This document shows positions 19,245-27,475 of a stretch of DNA of 33,081 nt, one piece after another (the first letter of the stretch is position 1; every line of letters starts with the position of its first letter). The position numbers and the translations under genes were made by a program. The stretch spans positions 1 to 33,081 of the forward strand of contig JALRAZ010000055.1 in NCBI GenBank assembly GCA_023257935.1, in the 5' to 3' direction. Under the pieces are notes generated by a model, which worked only from the letters and a program-made list of their open reading frames with translations, made no database searches and was not told the origin of the DNA. The stretch comes from Verrucomicrobiota bacterium (GTDB taxonomy: Bacteria; Verrucomicrobiota; Verrucomicrobiia; Limisphaerales; AAA164-E04).

Positions 19245-20597
19245 ATGCACATCCCCTCTGATCGATTCTATTTGTCTCGGCGAAGGCTTCTCCAAGGAGC
19301 AGGTGCTGCCCTCGCCTTGCCATGGCTGGAGGCCATGGCGCCCCTCAGGGCAAGCTCTCCTCAACCAGAGAAGGCCATCAGAATGGGTGTGCTCTTCATG
19401 CCCAATGGTGTCAGGCAGGATCAGTGGACCCCTGAGGGCGAAGGACGAGACTTTGCACTTTCTAACACGCTTTCTCCCCTTGAACCATTCAAGGATCAGC
19501 TGCTGATACCGACCAATCTATGGAACCAGGCGAGTAATGTCGGGGATGGGCACTATGTGAAGACCTCCGGTTTCCTGACATGCCAGACCATTAGCAAATC
19601 TCTGGGTTTTGATCTCAATAGCAATGGCATATCAATGGATCAGCTGGCTGCCAACCACGTCAGTGGAAGGACCCCGCTCAGTTCAATGGAGCTTGCCATC
19701 AGCCCTGTGAGTGTGGGGGTTGATACCAATGTGGGATACACTCGCGTCTATGGATCACACATCGCCTGGAGTCGTCCAACGCGCCCTCTTGCCAGAGAAA
19801 TTAATCCGAGGCTGGCATTTGAGCGCCTCTTGCGGGTCACCAGCCCTCAGACCGATCAAGCCTCAAGCGATCGACTCTTGCTCGATCGGGTTTTGGAGGA
19901 CGCCAGAGATCTCAAGCAAAGGCTGGGTCGAGAGGATCAGTCACGCGTTGACGATTATCTCGAGTCGGTGAGAATCCTCGAAAAAAGAGTGGAGATGGCT
20001 AGTCGACCCGATGGGACGCCATGGCAGCCTGCCATCGACATGGACCCTTCTCAGAGGCCCGCCGGTATCCCTAGAGAGCATGCTGAACACGTGAGCCTGA
20101 TGCTTGATATGATGGCGCTGGCCTTTCAGACCGATAGTACCAGGATCTGCACCTTCATGTTCGGCAATGCGGTCAGCAACACCAATTTTTCATTCCTCGA
20201 CGGTGTGAGTGGTGGCCATCACAGTCTATCGCATCATGAAAACAAGGAAGAAAATCTCGAGCAATATCAGCGTATTGCTCAATGGCATATAGCTCAATAC
20301 GCGAGACTGCTTGCCAAGCTTAGCCAAATGAAGGAAGGCGACGAATCGGTACTGGATCGTTCCATGATTTTATTTGGATCTGGATTAAGGGATGGCAATT
20401 CGCATAACCCTCGTAACCTTCCCTTGGTTGTAGCTGGGCGAGCAGGGGGGGCTCTGCAAACGGGGCAGCATCTGGTCTACGAACCCAACACGCCACTTTC
20501 AAACCTCTATGTCAGCCTACTTGCTGCCTTCGGGACTAAGATTGAGAGCTTTGCAGACAGCACTGGACCCTTGCCTGGTATCCTCTCTGAGGCATGA
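19245..20597 (+). CDS. DUF1552 family protein
   Basis: Tat-like N-terminus (LSRRRLLQGAGAALALPWLEAMAP), LFMPNGVRQDQWTPEGEG, directly downstream of the DUF1592 gene as commonly seen in PVC genomes. Confidence 0.9.
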   Translation: MHIPSDRFYLSRRRLLQGAGAALALPWLEAMAPLRASSPQPEKAIRMGVLFMPNGVRQDQWTPEGEGRDFALSNTLSPLEPFKDQLLIPTNLWNQASNVGDGHYVKTSGFLTCQTISKSLGFDLNSNGISMDQLAANHVSGRTPLSSMELAISPVSVGVDTNVGYTRVYGSHIAWSRPTRPLAREINPRLAFERLLRVTSPQTDQASSDRLLLDRVLEDARDLKQRLGREDQSRVDDYLESVRILEKRVEMASRPDGTPWQPAIDMDPSQRPAGIPREHAEHVSLMLDMMALAFQTDSTRICTFMFGNAVSNTNFSFLDGVSGGHHSLSHHENKEENLEQYQRIAQWHIAQYARLLAKLSQMKEGDESVLDRSMILFGSGLRDGNSHNPRNLPLVVAGRAGGALQTGQHLVYEPNTPLSNLYVSLLAAFGTKIESFADSTGPLPGILSEA

Positions 20598-20601
20598 TTT
20601 A

Positions 20602-20633
20602 CTAGGGTAGGGTTCGCGGCCCTAGCCTTTTTT
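20602..20633 (+). terminator. Putative terminator of the DUF1592/DUF1552 pair
   Basis: GGG/CCC hairpin (CTAGGGTAGGGTTCGCGGCCCTAG) followed by CCTTTTTT. Confidence 0.6.
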
Positions 20634-20644
20634 GGGTCGCAATA

Positions 20645-20678
20645 CAAACGGCCTCGGAAACAGTTCCGAGGCCGTTTG
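20645..20678. terminator. Strong hairpin between convergent genes (likely bidirectional terminator)
   Basis: Perfect 15-bp inverted repeat CAAACGGCCTCGGAA ACAG TTCCGAGGCCGTTTG. Confidence 0.75.
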
Positions 20679-20697
20679 CGTCAGTCAATGAATCCTA

Positions 20698-21297
20698 TCA
20701 GAGGTTTTCGGCATTGGCTGCAAGGTAACTGGCTACCCCGTCAGCATCTGGTTTCATACCGCCCTGTCCCTTCTGCCAACCGGCAGGACACACCTCTCCG
20801 TGGGCCTCGAAATACTGGAGTGCTTCGACAACGCGCAGGTGTTCATCGATGTTTCTTCCCAGAGGAAGGTTGTTGACCGTCTGGGACTGAACGATGCCTT
20901 CCTTGTCGATAAGGAAGGTTCCACGCATGGCGACGTTGGCATCGGGGTGCTCCACACCATAGGCCTGAGTGATGCGGTGATTGATGTCGGCGACGATAGG
21001 GAATTTGACCGGGCCTATCCCACCTTTTTCCACCGGCGTGTTACGCCAGGCGTGATGGGTGAACTGTGAATCAATGGAGACACCAATGACCTCGACACCC
21101 AACTCAGCAAATTTGGCCTGTCGATGGTCCATGGCAATGATTTCAGTAGGACAAACAAAGGTGAAATCAAGTGGCCAGAAAAAGAGAATCACATATTTGC
21201 CCCTCAAGCTTGAGAGTTTGATTTCACCCATGCTCCCGTCGGGCATGGCCGCTGCGGCTGTAAAGTCAGGTGCTTCCCTTGCTACTAAAACGCTCAT
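20698..21297 (-). CDS. 2-Cys peroxiredoxin (AhpC/TSA, Prx1 class)
   Basis: Peroxidatic FTFVCPTEIIAMD, resolving GEVCPAGWQKG; AAGGA Shine-Dalgarno before the ATG at 21297. Confidence 0.95.
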   Translation of the reverse strand: MSVLVAREAPDFTAAAAMPDGSMGEIKLSSLRGKYVILFFWPLDFTFVCPTEIIAMDHRQAKFAELGVEVIGVSIDSQFTHHAWRNTPVEKGGIGPVKFPIVADINHRITQAYGVEHPDANVAMRGTFLIDKEGIVQSQTVNNLPLGRNIDEHLRVVEALQYFEAHGEVCPAGWQKGQGGMKPDADGVASYLAANAENL

Positions 21298-21312
21298 AGT
21301 ATCCTTGTTCGA

Positions 21313-21327
21313 TTACAATTATTGTGG
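21313..21327 (-). promoter_or_regulatory. PerR/Fur-like 7-1-7 inverted repeat upstream of the peroxiredoxin
   Basis: TTACAATTATTGTGG against the classic PerR box TTATAATNATTATAA: 10 of 14 defined positions; perfect core ACAAT-T-ATTGT; 16-30 bp before the start codon. Confidence 0.45.
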
Positions 21328-21455
21328 TTTGAAGAGGACTGCCCCAAGCACATTTAAGTGAATCGGCAATCCCATGGTTAAAGAGTATGACCCGAAAGAC
21401 TGGCGATGCAAAAAAATAATAACCTATGATGCCAATGTCTGGCCTCCAGCAGAGC

Positions 21456-22619
21456 TCAGTTCAGGGTATCGGTTAGCTTTCGGCCGTCATAACCAGCTAA
21501 TTCCATATAAGCCTCCCCAACAACCTGGTTATCTGCATTGAGGACCTCACAGGCACCCTCCCAGTAGGTGATGCCACTTATTCTCCCTTTCATCTCCTGT
21601 GCTGAGTAAAGCGGGATTACACGAAAATGACCTCTTTCAGGAGAGTGAGGCAGGGGGAGGTTGAGGGCTATCTTGATGGGGTAAGTAATGCCTGTATCGG
21701 GACTTTTCCAGTATTCAAGGGGTTGCCACATTGCATCGCTCAATGGCTGCTGGGATAATTGTCCCTCTGGGTCGACCCAGGCCAGGGTCGAGGCTGGGTC
21801 TGCCTCTCCATCAAGGGTTCGCATGCGGTAGGCCATCACATCATATCCATCATTAAATCGAATACTGATCCAATCCCAGCCAACTTGGTTCTTGCCTAAC
21901 TGGCTACTGCTGACTTCATGGTCCATCCATGATTGGCCGGATACCTGCCAGACTTTATCACCCAACTGAAGGCTACCCTCGGTCTCCAGTCTTGTGTAGG
22001 TCATGTAATAACTCGCAGCCTGCTCTTGGCTGCCCTTTCGAGAATACCCATTATCTCCGAATAGAGTCAGGGGTTTGGTCGGTCGCAGCGTAAGCTTGAA
22101 AAGCGCCTCGGCCAAAACCGAACCCACAAGTTCAAAGTGCTCTCCTACCGAGTCTTCATGGCGCTTGAGTGACCAGTTTCCATGTCGCAGATCCATATCC
22201 TGGATTGCGGCTGATGCCATCGGAGGGCGATGTAACCTTTCCTGATGGATAAAACGTTTTTCATTCAAGTCCAGTAATGCCATGTGGGCCAAGTACCACT
22301 GAGATGTTTTGCTATCTGGTTTGCTCGGTGTCTGCGCCATCTGCTGGGCGATGCGAAAAAAGGTTGCCTGATAACCAAGGCGACGTGCTTCTTGCTTTGT
22401 CCTGAGGTGTCCTGTGATGTACCACCACTCGATTCGGAAATCAGGATGGCTTCCATGATCACTTGGGAAAACCAATTGCTTGCCAGGGGTGGCTACCATG
22501 AAGGCGGGGGCTGATTCAGCTGAGAGTGTCCGCTCAGGAATCGATGAGATTAAAAGCAGGAGCGGGGTGATCCACCCCATCGACCAAATCCAAGGATGGA
22601 TCGAAAATGGCATATTCAT
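21456..22619 (-). CDS. AttH / CrtC-like lipocalin-fold protein (carotenoid 1,2-hydratase family)
   Basis: FPSDHGSHPDFRIEWWYITGHLRT, YSRKGSQEQAASYYMTYTRL, SGQSWMDHEVSSSQLGKNQVGWDWISIRFNDG. ATG at 22619 overlaps the upstream permease stop (ATGA). Confidence 0.85.
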   Translation of the reverse strand: MNMPFSIHPWIWSMGWITPLLLLISSIPERTLSAESAPAFMVATPGKQLVFPSDHGSHPDFRIEWWYITGHLRTKQEARRLGYQATFFRIAQQMAQTPSKPDSKTSQWYLAHMALLDLNEKRFIHQERLHRPPMASAAIQDMDLRHGNWSLKRHEDSVGEHFELVGSVLAEALFKLTLRPTKPLTLFGDNGYSRKGSQEQAASYYMTYTRLETEGSLQLGDKVWQVSGQSWMDHEVSSSQLGKNQVGWDWISIRFNDGYDVMAYRMRTLDGEADPASTLAWVDPEGQLSQQPLSDAMWQPLEYWKSPDTGITYPIKIALNLPLPHSPERGHFRVIPLYSAQEMKGRISGITYWEGACEVLNADNQVVGEAYMELAGYDGRKLTDTLN

Positions 22620-25237
22620 TCTTCTTTGTGCATGCGTTGGTTGGCCGACCACCACCCCATGGGAATGGTGGTTAGCGAGGCGATTAGAGTCAGGCCCAAC
22701 CCGAGTTGGAGGTAATTCAGCCAAGGGATGTCTGTGATCAAGGTCCAGCCAAAGCATTGCTTGTTGATGACCTGGACCAGAAGCCATCCCAAGGCCAGCG
22801 CCAATAGGATACCACTCATAAATCCGGTCCAAGAGCAGATAAGACTCTCGGTGATCACTGCCCAGGCCATACGCCACCTGCCCATGCCCAGATGCTTGAG
22901 GATTTGGAATTCCAGCCGTCTCTCGTGCATGGAAGTGTTCAGAGATAGAACCAGACCTATTACCGCAACGAGAATAGCCAACCATTGAAGGACACGCGTG
23001 ACAGAAAAAGTTTGCTTAAAAATTTCCAGGACTTCAGCGCGCAAGGCTGACTGTGTGCGTATGGTGATCCCACGGTGCGTCGCCATGAGATCCCTGCGAA
23101 CCTCTTCAGGGTCTTCGTCTGGTTCCAGCGTCAGAGCGACATTGATGGCTCGATCATCGTTGAACCATGTGGTGAGCAGGGAGCGAGCAACTGCGATGGT
23201 GCCACGCTCATTGCCGTATTCAGCGAAAACGCCGACGATGGCGACCTCCTTCTCGCCCGTCGGGGTTGGTAGCTTGATGGTGTCACCCCTTCTGACTTGG
23301 AATCGAGTCTGGAAACTTTCACTGACCACCGCTGAGGGTAATGGATTCAGCCCACTTTGGGTCTGGCTTGTGGCTTCGGGTCGGCTAAGCCACAGCGGAT
23401 AAGACCACCGCGTGGGGTCATCCTCGGGCATTCCCGTCAGGAAAGTAGCCTTGCCCTGCCATTGAATGGGGAACATTTGTCCGACCTCGCCTCGAAGGAC
23501 TGCAGGATGGTCGACAAGTGCTCGCCAGGTCTCTGATTTGATTCGATTTTGACTGTTCGCATTGATCACCCCCTTACACGCAATGTACAGGTCGGCTCGT
23601 AATGAATGAGTGATCCAACCCACCATGGTTGTCTCAAAACTTTGGATCATGAAGGCCATGCCCCCAGCCATGCCTACAGCGACAGTCAGGGCGGCCACAC
23701 TGAGCAGATGTCGACTCGAGGGACGTCTGGCTTGACTGGCTGCATAAAGGGCCGCTGGGCTATTGATGAGGTCTTGCGTACGCGAACCAAACCACTGGAA
23801 GCAGGCAGGCGTTAGCAATGTGGCTGCTATCACCCATAGCAATGCTGCGAGGTAACCCCCAGCAGGGATGGGCTCTCCGGTGGGCTTCCAAGGGGGCATC
23901 AGGCAGGCGAGCCAACCGATCAAACCCAAGGACAATCCCAGCCTAGGCTGATTAAGCGTTTGCATGAATCCCTCATAGCGATGTCGTTTGAAGGTTTCGG
24001 CAGCAGGACAGCTGGCAGCATGGCGTGCTGGAAACCATGCGGCGATGACGCTGGCCGCGGTGCCCAGTAACATGGCCATGGAGGCCTCTCCCCAATGCCA
24101 TTGTGCCGCATCCTGGGTGCTCTTCAGATAGAGGGCATTGACTGTAGCAGCGACCGATACCACCAACCACTGAGCCGCTAACCATCCAAGAACACATCCA
24201 AGAATACTGCCTACCATGCCCATGATTAGGCCTTGTAGAAGCCAGATCGATTGGATGGCTCTGGAGGTGACCCCGAGGGATTTCAGGGTGGCTATCTCGA
24301 GCTGTTGACGTGTGACCGCAGCATCCAGACCCTGGACGATGAGATAGATGCCGACCAGGAGGGAAAGCCCCGAGAGGATTGTCAGGTTGAGTCGGAAGGC
24401 CTGAGTCATGGAGGCCTGGGCTGCCAAGGCACCTTGCGGTGTTTGGATGATCCATGGCAAGCCTGGGGCAGAGAGTTTGGATTGGATCTCTGCTAACCAA
24501 GTCTTTTTCAAGGGTCCGGGTGGCAGAAAGAGCTCGATACGGTCGTAGGCATCGGAAATCCCCAACATGGCTTGTAGTGAACTGAGCTCAATGAACAGCA
24601 TTGAGGCAGGCTGTGAGACTTGAAATACCTGATCCGGTGCCACATGCACCACCCGAAGATCTCGTGGTTGGTCATCAATGATGAGCCTCAGCGTGTCACC
24701 TTCGACCAATCCGGTGGAGCGAGCCAGAGCTTCGCTAATAAGGATACTGCCATCGGTTGAAGCTTCTTCATTGTCGAGCAAATTAGCTCCACTTAATGAT
24801 TGCCTTGCCTTTTGCGAAAACATGTCCGGATCGTGGTAAAGGAGATTGGCCAAAGCGGTGACCTCCAGCCCCACCAAGGTGTATTGCTCGCTTGGCACCG
24901 ATACCTCCTCCTCATAATCCTCACTAGCAGTGGTCTCAACAATGGGAAGGAGTACACCAGGTCGATCCCCCATAAGGTCCTGGATCCCTTCCAAATCCGT
25001 AATAGAGAGCCGCCCTGAGGGAGAGGTTGCTACCAGGTCGGGCTTTTTGCCTATGGAGCGATCAAATAAGCTGAACCCAGTGATCGCTGCCCGGTTGGCC
25101 AATCGGATGGAGAAAAAGGAGGCAACCCCAATAGCGATGATGAGGCAAAAGAGCATCGAGACCATGGGGTGCCGGATGACTTGACGACGATGAACATGCC
25201 ACCCCAGCAAGAAGGTTTGTTTGAGCCAAGGTTTCAC
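22616..25237 (-). CDS. ABC transporter permease with two FtsX-type modules
   Basis: Multiple TM segments, duplicated FtsX-like modules (LTILSGLSLLVGIYLIVQGLDAAVTRQQLEIATLKSLG; LAILVAVIGLVLSLNTSMHERRLEFQILKHLGMGRWRMAW). Start inferred as GTG 25237, overlapping the ATPase stop (GTGA). Confidence 0.85.
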   Translation of the reverse strand: MKPWLKQTFLLGWHVHRRQVIRHPMVSMLFCLIIAIGVASFFSIRLANRAAITGFSLFDRSIGKKPDLVATSPSGRLSITDLEGIQDLMGDRPGVLLPIVETTASEDYEEEVSVPSEQYTLVGLEVTALANLLYHDPDMFSQKARQSLSGANLLDNEEASTDGSILISEALARSTGLVEGDTLRLIIDDQPRDLRVVHVAPDQVFQVSQPASMLFIELSSLQAMLGISDAYDRIELFLPPGPLKKTWLAEIQSKLSAPGLPWIIQTPQGALAAQASMTQAFRLNLTILSGLSLLVGIYLIVQGLDAAVTRQQLEIATLKSLGVTSRAIQSIWLLQGLIMGMVGSILGCVLGWLAAQWLVVSVAATVNALYLKSTQDAAQWHWGEASMAMLLGTAASVIAAWFPARHAASCPAAETFKRHRYEGFMQTLNQPRLGLSLGLIGWLACLMPPWKPTGEPIPAGGYLAALLWVIAATLLTPACFQWFGSRTQDLINSPAALYAASQARRPSSRHLLSVAALTVAVGMAGGMAFMIQSFETTMVGWITHSLRADLYIACKGVINANSQNRIKSETWRALVDHPAVLRGEVGQMFPIQWQGKATFLTGMPEDDPTRWSYPLWLSRPEATSQTQSGLNPLPSAVVSESFQTRFQVRRGDTIKLPTPTGEKEVAIVGVFAEYGNERGTIAVARSLLTTWFNDDRAINVALTLEPDEDPEEVRRDLMATHRGITIRTQSALRAEVLEIFKQTFSVTRVLQWLAILVAVIGLVLSLNTSMHERRLEFQILKHLGMGRWRMAWAVITESLICSWTGFMSGILLALALGWLLVQVINKQCFGWTLITDIPWLNYLQLGLGLTLIASLTTIPMGWWSANQRMHKEE

Positions 25238-25953
25238 CGGCCAGCCCTGCTGGATGAGTTCCCGCTCAGGCGACCATCCTCCATGACCCATTGCTGCTGA
25301 CATATGGAGGCTGCCTCCTGGCTGTGAGTGACCAGAATCAAAGCAGTGGCGTGCTGATGAATCAAACGTTGCATCAATTCGAGCACGATCTCACCGTTTC
25401 TTCGATCCAGATTCCCTGTAGGCTCATCAGCCAACACGACTGAGGGCGATACGATCAGGGCCCGAGCAATAGCAACCCTCTGCTGTTCTCCGCCGCTGAG
25501 CTCACTAGGATAGGCATGTGCCCGATGCTCGATGCCAACAGCCGCCATCATCTCCTTGACCCGCCTTCTCCTTTCGGTCGGAGGATCTTCTTTCAAGAGC
25601 AGCGGGAATTGGATGTTTTCTTCCACCGTGAGTGTTGGAAGAAGGTAGAAAAACTGGAAAATGGAGGCGATCTTCTTGCGACGCAGTGCCGCAATGGATT
25701 CATTTTGCATGGACAGGAGATCCTGCCCCTCGAATGCCACCAACCCCTCGTCTGGGCGATCCACCCCGCCCAGGCAATGGAGCAGAGTGCTTTTTCCTGA
25801 GCCCGATGGTCCCGTGATGGCAACGGTTGCCCCGGCTGCCAGATCGAAGGAAATGGCCTGCATGACCCGAACCGCACCGTAGCGCTTGCCCAGGTCTCTG
25901 ACCTGATAGACCGGAGGTGGCTTTGGGCTTGGGTTTGGGTCGGGTCGACTCAT
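25234..25953 (-). CDS. ABC transporter ATP-binding protein (LolD/MacB/AttE-like)
   Basis: Walker [12 protein letters not shown], signature [15 protein letters not shown], Walker [13 protein letters not shown]. Confidence 0.95.
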   Translation of the reverse strand: MSRPDPNPSPKPPPVYQVRDLGKRYGAVRVMQAISFDLAAGATVAITGPSGSGKSTLLHCLGGVDRPDEGLVAFEGQDLLSMQNESIAALRRKKIASIFQFFYLLPTLTVEENIQFPLLLKEDPPTERRRRVKEMMAAVGIEHRAHAYPSELSGGEQQRVAIARALIVSPSVVLADEPTGNLDRRNGEIVLELMQRLIHQHATALILVTHSQEAASICQQQWVMEDGRLSGNSSSRAGR

Positions 25954-26015
25954 GATTTAACGACTATGCCCCAAGCCCATTCAATGGCAACGATCTGCCT
26001 TAAAATAATCCCTAT

Positions 26016-26576
26016 TCAGTTTGGGGGTGAAACCTGGAGCTGCTGGTAATGGCCCCAGGCAACTACCGCCAGGGCGTGTTGAATGGTCCCTTCCCGAATT
26101 AATTGACCCATTTGCTGGCAGGAAACCAATTCGGTCACGATATCTTCGGACGCGTCCATGGCAGTGGGATGCATGAGCTTGCAGCCCTCAACAAGCACTG
26201 TGTGGCAGCGATTGCCCTGGATAGCGGGATTGGGGGCAATGCTGCCAATGACTCGCGCTGAAGTGCCTTCGTAACCGGTCTCCTCCCGAAGCTCCCTGAC
26301 TGCAGTGAATTCAGGTGTTGGGTCACTTGGGTCCATGACGCCACCTGGAGTTTCCAGATCAACAGTGTCTGTGCCATGGCGATACTGGCGCACCAGGATC
26401 AGATTCCGTTCAGGGGTGAGGGCAACGATGTTCACCCAGTCAGGGCAATCTAAAACGTAGAATTCGTGCTCCTTTTTGGTGAGAGGATGCTCTCGCCTCA
26501 CTGAACGCATCCTTGCGATACGATAGTCGGCCAGTTGACAGCTGGAGAGGGTTTTCCAGGGTTCGACAGCTCTCAT
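26016..26576 (-). CDS. NUDIX hydrolase (ADP-ribose pyrophosphatase-like)
   Basis: NUDIX box GGVMDPSDPTPEFTAVRELREETGYEG; MRAVEPWKTL start at 26576, overlapping the upstream ORF stop (TGATG). Confidence 0.9.
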   Translation of the reverse strand: MRAVEPWKTLSSCQLADYRIARMRSVRREHPLTKKEHEFYVLDCPDWVNIVALTPERNLILVRQYRHGTDTVDLETPGGVMDPSDPTPEFTAVRELREETGYEGTSARVIGSIAPNPAIQGNRCHTVLVEGCKLMHPTAMDASEDIVTELVSCQQMGQLIREGTIQHALAVVAWGHYQQLQVSPPN

Positions 26577-26833
26577 CAAAGTCCTTTGTCTTTGGCTGCC
26601 CAACCTTGCTTCATTAAACCCAGAAGATGTGCTAAAGCATCTTGGTAGGGCTTGCTCTTGCTGGCAGCAAGTTGTCTGGCTCGCTTGTCCAGCTGCATGG
26701 CCATGGCCTGGGATCTGTCGGCTGGGCAACCTAACTGAACAAGGATTTGGCCTAGAGAAGCCAGGATGGCTTCCTGGCTACTTGGATCCATGCTGCCTTC
26801 GGCCTCTGGAACGCTGGGTCCGCCTGGAACCAT
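26576..26833 (-). CDS. Hypothetical 85-aa protein
   Basis: Near-ideal Shine-Dalgarno (AGGAGGT ttga ATG) inside the 3' end of the cyclophilin gene; stop overlaps NUDIX start (TGATG). Confidence 0.7.
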   Translation of the reverse strand: MVPGGPSVPEAEGSMDPSSQEAILASLGQILVQLGCPADRSQAMAMQLDKRARQLAASKSKPYQDALAHLLGLMKQGWAAKDKGL

Positions 26834-27343
26834 TCAAACCTCCTGAGCGAGGATAGTCCGAACCCCGACCCGTTTTTCTGGCTTACTCATCTCACCCCCA
26901 CCGCTCATGGTGGTAGGGGTGTTGCCGATGGCCTCCAAGACATCGTCTCCTTCCACCAATTCCCCAAAAGCAGTGTATTGGCGATCCAAGAATGAGGCGT
27001 CCCCCAGGCAGATGAAAAACTGACTTCCCGCCGAATTAGGATCTTGGGAACGAGCCATGGAAATGACCCCTCTCACATGGGATCGATCGTTGAATTCCGC
27101 CTTGATGGTGTATCCTGGGCCACCCGTGCCAACATGAGGATGATCTTCCCGACTCAACGGGTCACCTCCTTGAATCATGAAGCCGCGTACGATGCGATGA
27201 AAAGCCGTGCCATCGTAAAATCCCTCGGAGGCTAGTTTCAGGAAGTTTTTCACTGTATCGGGTGCCACCTCAGGCCATAGCTTGAGGGTCATTTTTCCGG
27301 CATCGGTATCGATCACTGCTTGAGGTGCGGGAGCATCTGTCAT
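26834..27343 (-). CDS. Peptidyl-prolyl cis-trans isomerase, cyclophilin type
   Basis: AFHRIVRGFMIQGGDP, GVISMARSQDPNSAGSQFFICLGDASFLDRQYTAFGELVEG. Likely start ATG 27343 (ORF open to 27433). Confidence 0.95.
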   Translation of the reverse strand: MTDAPAPQAVIDTDAGKMTLKLWPEVAPDTVKNFLKLASEGFYDGTAFHRIVRGFMIQGGDPLSREDHPHVGTGGPGYTIKAEFNDRSHVRGVISMARSQDPNSAGSQFFICLGDASFLDRQYTAFGELVEGDDVLEAIGNTPTTMSGGGEMSKPEKRVGVRTILAQEV

Positions 27344-27475
27344 AGGGGGGGGATGTTGGCACACCGATCTGAGAGATTGCAAACTGTGAATGAGCCAATG
27401 CCGTTTTTTGCTATCACAGCTTAAGATCAGCAAAATTCATTTGTTCTACCATGAAGCCTCCAGTACGCTTAATCA

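Noticed and set aside
21375-21545. Plus-strand ~55-aa ORF (MVKEYDPKDWRCKKIITYDANVWPPAEL...)
   Set aside because: No Shine-Dalgarno and over half is antisense to the AttH-like gene; cannot be distinguished from chance.
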